Program-made: the position numbers and the translations under genes
Notes under the pieces: generated by a model
The model's input: the letters and a program-made list of their open reading frames with translations, nothing else
The model's database searches: none
What the model was told of the DNA's origin: nothing
Shown here: one piece after another, positions 7,507-18,400 of the stretch
How positions within the stretch are numbered: position 1 is the stretch's first letter
Layout: the number at the start of each line of letters is the position of its first letter
DNA from: Bromus sterilis
Lineage: Eukaryota; Streptophyta; Magnoliopsida; Poales; Poaceae
Length of the DNA stretch: 64,000 bases
Assembly (NCBI GenBank): GCA_950022295.1
Contig: OX465598.1
Coordinates: 183,143,501 to 183,207,500, forward strand
Direction: 5' to 3'

Positions 7507-8580
7507 CTATGGATAGAACAGTCGCAAGTTTGCTACGTTCCATGGGTTGCCCACGTCCTCGTCTGTCTTCGGGTTCCTCAGCCTGTCGGCGCTGCCTTCG
7601 ATGACTTCTGAGACTATGAATGGTCCTTCCGATTGGGGGGCAAGTTTGTGGATCTTCTCTTGTATTAGTCGTAGGACTAGGTCACCTTTGTTGAAGGTTC
7701 TAGTGCGCAATCGACTGCTTTGGTAGGTACATAGTTTGTCTTGGTACCTCTCTGATTTTGTCAGGGATGTGTCTCTTGCTTCGTCAGCCGTATCTTTGTC
7801 ATCTTGTAGTGCTTCTTCTGCTTCTTCTTCTTCGTATCCGGTGACCCGGGGTGCTCCGAACTTGAGGTCATGTGGTAGGACTGCCTCTGCCCCGTACACC
7901 ATGAAGAAGGGTGTGTACTGGGTCGCGGTGTTTGGTGTAGTACGTAGGCTCCATAGGACCGCGGGGAGCTCTTCTACCCAGTTGCCTGCGGCTTGCTCGA
8001 GTGGTGCGTGGAGCCGTTTCTTGATTCCCCCGCAGACAAGGCTGTTTGCTTTTTCCACCTGGCCGTTGGACTGCGGGTGCGCGACTGATGCATAATTGAT
8101 TTTGATGCCCAGTTCTTCGCAGAGGTTCTGAAATTCTGCGGCTGTGAAGTTCGTGCCGTTGTCCGTGATGATGTTGTGTGGTACTCCGAATCTGAAGATG
8201 ATCGACTTGATGAAGTTGACAGCCGTGAGTGCTGTGGAGCTGGTGATGGGCACTGCTTCAATCCATTTAGTGAACTTGTCGACTGCAACGAGCAGGTGTG
8301 TCCTTCCGCCCTTTGATGATTTCTTGAGTGGGCCCACCATGTCGAGTCCCCAGGTGGCGAACGGCTAGGATAGTGGTATGGTCTTGAGCTCTGATGCGGG
8401 AGCGTGTGGACTGTTGGCGAATTTCTGGCAAGCTACACAATGTCGCACGATTTCCTCTGCGTTTTTCATGGCTGTGGGCCAGTAGAACCCAGCTCAGAAT
8501 GCTTTCGACACTAGTACTCGACTGCTCGCGTGGTGCCCGCAGGTGCCTTCGTGGATTTCGAGCGGTAGGGCTTTGCCGTC
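7507..8580 (-). pseudogene. Tat-1 integrase
   Basis: Integrase catalyses insertion of the element's cDNA. The H..H..C..C zinc-binding block (HEGTCGHHASS.. to ..CVACQ) lies near 8560-8440. The catalytic core shows D in GLDMVGP, D in IITDNGTNF and E in NGQVEKAN. The frame ends RLFYP-stop at 7507-7509, just before the tandem repeats. TGA at 8494-8496 replaces an arginine codon (CGA), and TAG at 8365-8367 replaces the tryptophan present in Tat-2; both are C-to-T or G-to-A changes. There is no chromodomain, as expected for the non-chromovirus Tat lineage. Confidence 0.88.
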
Positions 8581-9222
8581 CTCTTCGTCGATGCACCTTT
8601 GAAGTATCTGGGTGATGCTGCGCTTGTATAGTTGTCCGTTGATCACCGTGAACGCCTTGGATCGTCGGTTGATGCGTCGTGCTTCGGCTACGTCTTGTGG
8701 TAGCGTGCCTTCGATTAGGAATCGGAGGAACGGTTTTGTCCAGACGGGTCCTTCGAGCTCTGTCGGAGCTGTGCTCTCGGATGTGCTTGTGCTTGTGCCT
8801 TCTGATGGGGTTGCTGCTGCCACCTGCGCCATTTCTGTTGCTTCTTCGCCGTCCACGACTGCTTCAGGTGTTGCTGCCTGTACCTTGATGGATCTCCGGC
8901 TGATGCATTCGAGAAAAATGTCGGGTGGTACAGGCCCCCGGGTCGAACTGATGTTCGCGAGCTCGTCAGCTTCTGTGTTGTTGTCCCTGGTGATGTAGTT
9001 GAGCTTGCAACCGTCGAAACTTCCTTCGAGTTCGTTGTAGAGCTTTTGGTAGGCCGCCATGTTGTCGGCTATTGCGTTGCAGTTTCTCATCGTCTGCTGG
9101 ACGACGAGATTGGAGTCCCTGTAAATTATGAGGCGAGTGGCTCCGCATGTTTTGGCCATGCGCATGCCATGGAGGAGTGCCTCGTATTCTGCTTCGTTGT
9201 TGGAGGCGTGACTGAAGTTGAT
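8581..9222 (-). pseudogene. Tat-1 second (archaeal-type) RNase H and linker
   Basis: The block NNEAEYEALLHGMRMAKT, YRDSNLVVQQ and ..NTEADELAN has the shape of an archaeal/plant-type RNase H, the extra domain that marks Tat-lineage elements. In the second motif the expected YGDSNLV reads YRDSNLV. The domain is followed by an acidic, serine/threonine-rich linker leading to the integrase. A TAG at 9223-9225 separates it from the preceding RNase H, but the frame is otherwise the same. Confidence 0.8.
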
Positions 9223-10350
9223 CTAGAGGACATATTTCAGCTTTGGTCCTTTAGGGGAGATGAGCACAACTCCTGCCCCAGCTCCTTGTTGTCTCTTGGA
9301 CCCATCGAAGAACATTGACCATGATCTTGATAGGTCTGGGGGGCCTGGTGTCTGAACCTCCGTCCACTCTTCCAGGAAATCTGGGAGTACTTGGGCTTTG
9401 ATGGATGTTGGGTGCTTGAACTGCAGGTCCCGTGGGCTGAGCTCAATGTTCCACTCGGCGACTCGCCCGGTTTCTCCAGGTTTGTTGAGTATGTCAGCGA
9501 GTGGTGCGCTGCTCACGATTGTGATAGGGTTCTCGTCGAAGTAGTGGGACACCTTTCTTTTAGTCATGACGATGGCCAGTAGTAGCTTCTGATAGTGTGG
9601 GTACCGCTGCTGGGATTTGGTCAGGAGCATGCTGAGGTAGTAGATTGGTCTTTGGATGCTCTGGACCTTGCCTTCTTCTGTGCGTTCGATAACGAGCGTT
9701 GTGCTTACTACACTGCTACGTGCTTCCACGTAGAGGTATAGCTTCTCTCGTTCCTTAGGTACCGCCAGGATTGGTGGGGTCGAGAGTGTCTTTTTCAGGT
9801 CCGCGAATGCTTGGCGGGCTTTCGCCGTCCACTCGAATTTCTCTCCTTTCCTGAGCAGCTTATAGAAAGGCAGCGTGCGTTCTCCCAGCCTGCTGATGAA
9901 GCGGCTTAGGGCTGCGAGTTTTCCAGTGAGCTGTTGTACTCCTTTGACGTCGGTTGGTTCTTGCATGCGGGTGATGGCTTGGACTTTCTCAGGGTTTGCC
10001 TCGATTCCTCGGGCAGAGACCATATAGCCAAGCAGCTTTCCCGCCGGTACGCCGAATGCGCACTTCTTTGGGTTGAGTTTGATTCTGTATTTGTTGAGCG
10101 CTGTGAAGGTTTCGCGCAGGTCGTCAAGTAGTGTGGCTGCTTTTTAGGTCTTGATGACGATGCCGTCCACGTAGATTTGCATGTTTCTTTCGATTTTCTC
10201 CTGCAGGCAGGCCTGCATCATTCGTTGGTAAGTGGCGCCTGCGCTTTTGAGCCCGAAGGGCATGGTCCTGTAGTAGAATACACCATAAGGGGTGATGAAC
10301 GATGTGTGCTCTTCGTCTTCTTCCTTCATCCTGATCTGGTTGTATCCTGT
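9223..10350 (-). pseudogene. Tat-1 reverse transcriptase (C-terminal part) and RNase H
   Basis: The frame starts abruptly at about 10350 with the YNQIRMKEED segment of reverse transcriptase, fused by a deletion to gag. The catalytic motif reads YVDG instead of YVDD (codon 10162-10164), which should abolish polymerase activity. TAA at 10144-10146 follows. The frame is then open through the thumb/connection (GVQQLTGKLAALSRFIS) and the Gypsy RNase H to the TAG at 9223. Compared with Tat-2, about 1 kb is missing, covering the protease and the front of reverse transcriptase. Confidence 0.88.
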
Positions 10351-11408
10351 GAGGACGTGATGCTGGTCTCCGTGTCATGTAGCTGGTAGACTTCGACTAT
10401 GTTTATGCTCTCAGCTGCTCTAGACTGCAGGGTGTGGGCGTCGCGTTGTGCTTGCGGTACCCTTCCTTCTTGGATCATGAGCACCTGTTCTTGTAGTGGC
10501 ATGTGACGTCCTTCCGGGCTTGAGGTCGGTGATTGTTCGGGTCGTCGGTTGCGCCTGTCTTCTTTCTGCTTCTCCTTCTTGAGGTCGTCGACTAGCTCGT
10601 TGAACAGGCGGCAGTCTCTCAAAGTGTGACCTGACCTGACGCGTCCCCAGTCATCCTCGAAGTTGTGGATCGTGCAGGGTCCTGCTAGCTGCTCTCTAAC
10701 CGTGAGTTTGCTAGATCCGGCATGCCTCTTCCTTCTTGAGATTCTGAAGATCTTCTCGTGATCCTCCGGGTGTTCGTGGAAGCGAGGGTCGGTTTCGATT
10801 CCTCGACTCATGTCTTGGTTTTTGATGAGGTTGGCGAATTCATCCGCCCTTCGATCTGGGTCATAGTACTCGCCTACAGGTGTCTCGGAGTCGCTGTCTT
10901 GGTTGGCGGCAGGAGCTCGCGCGATGGCGTGTCGTCGAGTGGTCGTTGGTTGTGCGGCTGCGTGATGTGGTTCTTTCATTGCGGCCTCGCCGTAGATCTC
11001 CCATGCGCCCCTTTTGGGTCGTCGATTTCTTCTTCCTTGGCGGTGGTTCTGCTGATCGCTGGATTCGATCTCGTAGTCATCGTCTTGATGTGCGGCGGGT
11101 GCCCGGGCGGTGGTGGGTTGTCGAAAGATTTGCGAGTCCTCCGCTGCAAGTCGCGGTTTGTCGAGTGGAATTCCTTCGTAGAGGCCCCTCGCCGTTCTTC
11201 TGGGCCGTCGACTCCTTCGGCGCTGGCGCTGCACTTGGCCGTTACCGTAGTATCGGTCCTGGCACAACTGTAGCTCGAGCGGTCTTGATGGGGTGGCAGA
11301 TATGTCTGCCGTGATCTTGAATCCTTCGAGTGGGCTAGATCTGGTTCTTCCTTTTGAGTTGTAGCTTGCTGAAGACGGGACCGCCGAGATCGTGATCCCA
11401 ACCTGTGT
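10351..11408 (-). pseudogene. Tat-1 gag
   Basis: Gag-like frame between the PBS and the deletion junction. It shares segments with Tat-2 gag: GEYYDPDRRADEFANLI, HAGSSKLT.REQL, HTLRDCRLF and VYQLHDTETSIT. The latter motif is interrupted by the deletion that joins it to reverse transcriptase. It is rich in arginine and charged residues. No start codon could be fixed, since the open frame runs back into the LTR. Confidence 0.75.
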
Positions 11409-11430
11409 AGTTCCCACAGACGGTGCCAAT
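11409..11430 (-). promoter_or_regulatory. Tat-1 primer binding site region
   Basis: On the minus strand ATTGGCACCGTCTGTGGG follows the 5' LTR end. Tat-2 has ATTGGCGCTGTCTGTGGG at the same place. This is the typical PBS-position motif of grass Tat elements; the matching tRNA was not determined. Confidence 0.65.
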
Positions 11431-11868
11431 TGACGGGGATCAACCTCGGCAAATCCCATGGTCAGGGACCTTGGGTTAGTCATGAGATGCACAGGTTGGA
11501 CGATAGCTCGTCGGCAAACAGGAAGGCTCGCTCCTGCTTGATATTATTGATGGGGGAGATGCGATTACAGTGGAGGCCAAGGCTGGAGCGCTCAAGGCTA
11601 GGGTTACAGGTGATATTAGATGTCTTTGGCGTCGCCCCTCCTAGCCCTTATATACTGGGCTAGGTCTCAGGGAGTTCATCTACGTTTACAAGTAAGCTTT
11701 CCTAACCCTAGCTTGCTCCGTACGGCATGTCTTCGCACCTTCCTTGTGAGTCGTGGACTCCTACGTCGGTGCCAGCTAGCGGGCCGAGGCTGTATCTTCA
11801 TGGGCCTTCTGTCTTCATGGACACCAGGTAGGCTTATCCGTAGGAGTCGTGGGGTCACCCCCTCGTCA
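11431..11868 (-). repeat. Tat-1 5' LTR
   Basis: 438 bp, begins TGACGGGG and ends CCCCTCGTCA on the plus strand. On the minus strand TATATAAG (11647-11654) is a good TATA box. The CTAGT duplication follows at 11869-11873. Confidence 0.92.
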
Positions 11869-11873
11869 CTAGT
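11869..11873. repeat. Target site duplication of Tat-1 (right)
   Basis: CTAGT, matching 3599-3603. Confidence 0.92.
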
Positions 11874-12954
11874 CATAACAACAGTGACTTTATCTGCACT
11901 CCTATTTCTCCACCTGCCACTTCAGCACCTTCTTATGAGAGTAAACCTGCTTTGCTGAACCTTGTTATGAAAGATCAATTCTCCGGTGCTGGAGATGATA
12001 TTGCTTTTCACTTGAATAATTTTGTTCAGCTTTGTGATATGCAAAAGTACAAAGAAGTAGATGGTGATATTGTTAAGCTTAAGATTTTTCCTTTCTCCTT
12101 GAGAGGAGGAGCTAAAATCTGGTTTCAATCCTTGCCTAGGAATAGCATAGATTCTTGGGATAAGTGCAAGGATGCTTTTATTGGGAAGTACTACCCCCAG
12201 CTAAGATTATGCAATTGAGGAGTAATATTATGAATTTTAAGCAGTTGGATAATGAACACGTTTCCCAAGCTTGGGAACGCATGAAATCTCTCGTTAAGAA
12301 TTTCCCTACACATGGTTTGACTACTTGGATGGTTATCCAAACTTTTTATGCAGGCTTGAACTTTACCTCACGGAACTTGTTAGATTCGGCCGCGGGAGGA
12401 ACCTTTATGTCAACAACGCTTGGTGCTTCTACAAAACTACTCAATGAGATGATGACCAACTATTCCCAATGGCACACCGAAAGAGCTCCAACAGGTAGGA
12501 AGGTAAACTCTATCGAGGAGATTTCCTCCCTAAATGAAAAAGTTGACTTGATTATGGCTCTACTTACCAAGCAAACTCCTATTGATCCTCATGATGTTCC
12601 TTTAAATTCTTTGATTGCTCAAGATCAAGTAGATTTGAACTTTGTCTCTAGAAACCACTTCAATAACAATGCTTATAGGAGTAATTTAGGTAGCAATCCT
12701 ATACCGTTCCCCTCCAACAACTATGGGAACAACAACACTTACACTAGCACCAAGAACCCCACTTCTGAATTAGAGAGTATTCTTAAAGACTTCATCACTA
12801 CCCAAAAAGCCTTCAACAAAATTGTAGAGGAAAAACTAGAAAAATTAGATAATCTCTCGTCGAAGGTAGACAATTTAGCCCATGAAGTAGAATTGCTTAA
12901 AATTAGAACTTCTCCTCTTGAGGAGAGGAAGGTCACTCCTATGAACGCTATTCA
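11874..12954 (+). pseudogene. Ath-1 gag, piece 2
   Basis: Continuation of the gag frame from 3603. It encodes the capsid-like region (FPFSLRGGAKIWFQSLP, SWDKCKDAFIGKYYP, WERMKSL..PTHGLTTW) and a Asn-rich linker followed by a heptad-like segment (KLEKLDNLSSKVDNL). A one-base deletion near 12195, relative to Ath-2, shifts the frame. The piece is cut at 12954 by Chr-1 and resumes at 23478. Gag would form the particle; this copy cannot do so. Confidence 0.85.
12950..12954. repeat. Target site duplication of Chr-1 (left)
   Basis: ATTCA, repeated at 23473-23477. Confidence 0.92.
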
Positions 12955-15461
12955 TGTAACGACCCAATTCACATAGAATTGAAGTCTCTGTGCTCAAGTG
13001 CCAGTCCCTGGATCGAACTCGCTGGCACACACAATATCATAGATGTATATCAAAGTACAAGTGCATCATTATTACAATGTATGATCCAGAGTAAAACAAA
13101 TAACAAGTTGCATAGCTCAAGGCTAGCTTATTCAATATAAATATAGCGGAAACGAAAGCAAGTAATGTGGAGTCCCATCAACAGCCACAAGCGAACATGC
13201 TGAGTGTAGACCCGCAACCCGAAACGCACCTTACTGGTCGTCTGAAAAACCTGCAACACCGAAGGTTACAGCCTGACAACTGGTCAGTACATCTGATTTG
13301 TACGGCAAGTGACACGGAAAAGGTATATATAAAGGACCTACAACTACATGCAAGGTAAGTCAAAGGAAAGGCTTATGGTTTTGTTTTGCATAAAGCCAAT
13401 TTTCTCCTGAACTAAACTAGTCAAAATATTAAGTTGAATTCTACCTGAAACACACAACAACCCATGCTAATCTTTCCCAACAAATTATTATTAAATGTTC
13501 ATCTGTCAAGATCATTCATCAACAGTACTGACTAGTTGCTCAAATTTCGTCCGTAACCGTGAACACGGCTAATCATGATCAGTTTATACGCTCTGCAGAG
13601 GTTGTACACGTTCCCCACTGGACTCAACCCGAAGATTGAGACAAAGACTTTCCGAAGAGGTTGCCTCCACCCTTTGGTAGCCGGTACACCTAACACACAT
13701 CTACATCAGCTAGCTACCAGGGCCAGGTTCCCCACAACGTACTCGTGCTAAGCCAGAGCCCATATAGCCAGTGGCCGTACGCGGCAGCTACTAGTAATAT
13801 TGCCTGTCTGATATTTTTGAGCCTGGACGGCGCTCACTGCGTTCAGAGGGTAGACACCATGTCGCACCCGGTTCACCACCATAACAACCATTGGGTGCAT
13901 TTAACCCCGGCACTGTCCTTAGACAAGGCACAACCACCGGGATGCAACCTGCCCGTCCAGAAGTGATTTCTATTTATTATAAAGTTGCTACACAAATTAT
14001 GAAATAGCTCACATGCACTCCATGAAATTCTCACAACCCAATCCACGAATATAAAGCATAGCAGTAAAGTAACAACACGTGCTAGGTTGATCTACAAAAT
14101 ACAAGTCAAGACATGTGGCTATCCTAACTGGTTTTGCAGCAACAGTACGGTAAACTACCTATCATACAATAGGGTGATATTCTTAACATAATGCATATAG
14201 AAAATATAGGTATGAGTATGGTCAAAACATCACTTGCCTTCTTCCTGTTCCTGACGATCACAATCCTCACAAAACGAGGCGGCGCACTCCGGACAATCTA
14301 TACGAGCAAACATTGCACCAATCAACATACATTCAATACAAATATGCACAAACATTACTAACCATGAAAAGAGCAGTAGAAAAACTTGCCTAACAGAAGC
14401 TAAACTTAATGTACTTGTCAAAATAAAACCAACGCAAAAAGAAACGGCGCAAACGGGTGCACCGTTAAAAAGATACGGCTACCGGAAGTTCAAATTTGGA
14501 TCTTCTTGGGATTCAAATTTTAAAACTTCAAACTTCTGTAACACTTGTTCTACTGGCTAGAAAATTTCACCACGGTCTCAATGCAACTGGAATCACTCAA
14601 TTCCGAGTTACGGTTAAAAAGTACTCGCAAAAACGGTACCGCGCGATTTCGGGGTCTAAACTGCAAACAGGGACCTATCCGTAAATAAAATAACATGAAA
14701 AACGCGATCGGGTCCCTAACGGATTTGGATCCGAATCTCCCCGGAATCCGGCGGCGGCGGCGGCTCGGCCGACCGGCCAGCGGCGCGCGGCGGCCACGAT
14801 GAGGGGGCGGCGGCCCGGTGAGGAGGCGAGGAGGCGACGGGGCTCACCGGCGTCGAGGCGGCGGCGGCCCGGCGAGTTGCGAAACCCTAATCCGCGGACC
14901 CGCGGATGTTTATATGGCCCGACCCGAAAACTTTTTTTAAATCCGAATTAAACACAAATTCGGCCTGGCGGAAAAAAACAAAACAACCCATTAGGGACAA
15001 AATAGTTTTAGAAAAATCACGGAATATTATTTTTAATTTCCGTCTTCGCCAATATTTTTAAAATAATAAAATTGAATTTTTGGCTTTACCAAAATATTAA
15101 ATAAAAATAAAAACTTTGTAACTTATTTTTAAATATTTTAAAATACTTTTCTGGCAATTTAAAAATACCGAAAAACTCCCAAATTGATTTTAAAACTTTT
15201 CCGGAGCATAAATAAATTCCCGAAATATTTTTAGAAATTATTTATAACCCCAAAGTAAATTTAAAAAGTCTCCAAAAATATTTTAAACTATTTTCCAACA
15301 ATTTAAAAATGGGGATAAGTCCTTTTATATCCTCTCCAGCGAACTGCCATGTGTTGAAAAATGTTTAAAAAATATTTTAAAACTCCAGAAAAATGTGGAA
15401 GCAGCATGAGATGCATATGATGATCTATTAACATCCGAATTTAGAAAATTGGGATGTTACA
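12955..15461 (-). repeat. Chr-1 3' LTR
   Basis: 2507 bp. In element orientation it starts TGTAACATCCCAATTTTC. It has ATATAAA (14909-14915), then an AAACCCTA-type leader, a GC-rich stretch, and a GGTGAGC donor-like site (GT at 14846-14847), imitating the 5' end of a plant gene. The distal half (15000-15400 on plus) is very A/T-rich. Confidence 0.92.
14909..14915 (-). promoter_or_regulatory. Chr-1 LTR TATA box
   Basis: ATATAAA on the minus strand, about 60 bp before a GC-rich leader. The equivalent in the other LTR is at about 23156-23163. Confidence 0.5.
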
Positions 15462-15477
15462 AACCTCCCCCCTTAAG
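15462..15477 (-). promoter_or_regulatory. Chr-1 polypurine tract
   Basis: TTAAGGGGGGAGGTT on the minus strand lies directly before the 3' LTR, overlapping the gag-pol stop codon region at 15473. Confidence 0.7.
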
Positions 15478-18400
15478 ATGAATCTCGTCCTCGAGATTCG
15501 GGCTGGCTAGCAAAGAGATGCGGGTGGTCTTGCTTCAGATCTTCTTCACGCTCCCAAGTTGCTTCCTCTTCGGTATGATGATCCCACTGAACCTTGCATA
15601 GCCTGATCGTCTTGGTGCGGGTAACTCTCTCTGCAGTCTCCAGAATCTTCACAGGTTTATCCTCATAATTCAAGTCACTCTCCAGCTGAATTGCCTCAAG
15701 TGGCACTGTATCTCTCAAAGGAATATCTGCCATCTCTGCATGACACTTCTTCAGCTGGGATACGTGAAACACATCATGAACTCCTGACAAAGCTTCTGGC
15801 AACTCCAAATGATAAGCTACCTCTCCTCGGCGCTCCAAGATCTTGTAAGGCCCCACAAAACGTGGTGCTAACTTGCCCTTGATTCCAAACCTCTTGATTC
15901 CGCGAATTGGTGAAACTCTCAGATACGCACGGTCTCCAACCTCATAGGTTACATCCTTGCGCTTAGCATTTGCATAACTCTTCTGACTGGACTGTGCTAT
16001 CTTCAGTCTATCGCGGATCAACTTGACTTTCTCCTCAGCATCTCTGATCAGGTCAGGTCTGAAAAACTGACGCTCTCCTACCTCATCCCACATCAACGGA
16101 GTCCTGCACTTCCTTCCATACAGTAACTCAAATGGTGCCATCTGAAGACTAGCCTGGTAACTGTTGTTGTATGAGAACTCAGCATACGGTAAGTTGTCAT
16201 CCCAACTCGAACCATAATCCAACGCACAAGCCCTCAACTTATCCTCCAAGATCTGATTGACTCTCTCGGTCTACCCATCTGTCTGAGGATGGAACGTTGT
16301 ACTGAACTCCAGCCTAGTGCCCAAGGTCTCATGCAACTGACGCCAAAACTTTGAAGTAAACTGAGTACCTCTATCAGACACAACCTTGCTTGGAACTCCA
16401 TGCAAACATACGATCATGGACATATAAATCTTGGCCAGCTTGGCACTAATGTAAGTTGTCTTTACTGGAATGAAGTGAGCAACCTTGGTCAAACGATCAA
16501 CAATCACCCAAATAGAATCATATCCTGACCGAGTCTTGGGTAAACCCGTAATAAAGTCCATACCTATCTGATCCCACTTCCAATCTGGTATAGGCAAAGG
16601 CTGCAACAATCCTGCTGGCTTCTGATGCTTAGCTTTGACTCTCTGGCAAACATCACACAATGCAATATACTGAGCTATCTCTCGCTTCAGGCTAGGCCAC
16701 CAAAATCTCTCCCTCAAATCCAAATACATCTTGGTATTCCTAGGATGAATAGAATAAGCTGAATCATGTGCCTCCTGAAGAATCAACTTCCTGATCTCTT
16801 CATCCTGTGGTACACAAATACGCTTCTCAAACCAAATGGCTCCATGCTCATCCTCACGGAAACCCTCTGCTTTCCCTTTGGTCATATTCACCTTTATCTC
16901 ATCAATTTCTGTATCACCCTTCTGAGCTTCTCTGATTATTTCCAACAGATTTGGCTTCACTTCCAATGTTGCCACATATCCCTTAGGAACTATCTCCAAC
17001 CTGAGATTCTTGAACTGCTCACATAACTCACGTGGCATACCCTCAACATTAGCAACATTGATATGACTCTTACGGCTCAATGCATCAGCAACCACATTCG
17101 CTTTACCAGGATGATACTGCACATTCAAATCATAATCCTTAATAAGCTCCAGCCATCTACTCTACCTGAGATTCAACTCCTTCTGAGTAAAGATATACTT
17201 CAAACTCTTATGATCAGTAAAAACATCACAATGATTACCAACAAGATATTGCCTCCATGTTTTCAATGCATGAACAACTGCAGCTAACTCCAAATCATGT
17301 GTAGGATAGTTCTGCTCATGGTTCTTAAGCTGACGTGAAGCATAAGCAACAACTCTACCCCATTGCATCAAAACACAACCAAGTCCTCGACGAGATGCAT
17401 CACAATATACTTGGAAGTCCTTATGTATATCAGGCAAACATAAAACAGGTGCAGTTACTAACCGTTTCTTCAACTCCTGAAAGCTGGTTTCACAAGCCTC
17501 ACTCCAAACAAACTTATTCTCTTTCTTCAACAGCTCGGTCATTGGTTTTTCAAGCTTGGAGAAATTCTCAATGAACCTCCTATAATATCCTGCAAGACCC
17601 AAGAAACTGCGAATGTCTCCAACTGTCGCGGGCGTCGCCCATTCTGTAACTGTTGAAACCTTGGATGGGTCAACAACTACTCCTTCTCCTGACACAACAT
17701 GTCCAAGGAATCCTACCTCCTTCAACCAAAACTCGCACTTGCTGAACTTGGCATACAATTTGTGCTCCCTGAGCTTCTCCAATACCAAACGCAGATGTGC
17801 CTCATGCTCTTGCTCATTCTTGGAATACACCAATATATCATTAATGAACACCACAACGAATCTATCCAAGAACTCCATAAACACCTTGTTCATCATATTC
17901 ATGAAGTATGCAGGAGCATTAGTCAATCCAAATGACATAACGGTATACTCATACAACCCATACCTTGTAGTAAAAGCAGTCTTTGGAATATCCTTCTCCC
18001 GAATCTTCACTTGATGATAACCAGAACGAAGATCAATCTTAGAGAATACACAAGCTCCCTCCAACTGGTCAAATAGGTCATTAATCACAGGTAAAGGATA
18101 CTTGTTCTTGATAGTAACATCATTTAGAGAACGTTAATCAACACACATCCTCTGGGTTCCATCCTTCTTCTCAACAAACAACACTGGAGATCCCCAAGGT
18201 GACGAGCTTGGGCGAATGAAACCCTTTGCCTGCAACTCTCTAATCTGTTCCTTCAATTCTGCAAGTTCCTTAGCGGCCATCCTATACGATCTCTTAGCAA
18301 TAGGCCCAGCGCCTGGTATTAAATCAATAAGGAACTCAATCTCCCTATCCGGTGGCATACCTGGCAACTCATCTGGAAACACATCCGGATAATCCCTCAC

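Larger units (their letters stand above)
3604..11868 (-). mobile_element. Tat-1: Tat-lineage Gypsy element with antisense B3-like ORF
   Basis: Element read on the minus strand with ~437-bp LTRs at 3604-4040 (3') and 11431-11868 (5'). It is inserted into codon 14-15 of Ath-1 gag. In its own orientation the order is LTR, PBS, gag, truncated reverse transcriptase, RNase H, second RNase H, integrase, tandem repeats, antisense ORF, PPT, LTR. Tat affiliation is supported by the extra archaeal-type RNase H block, the integrase sequence, the long 3' region with tandem repeats and the CTCGGGGGCTAC polypurine tract. Protease and the front of reverse transcriptase are deleted, and pol has four in-frame stops, so the element cannot move by itself. 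Confidence 0.93.
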
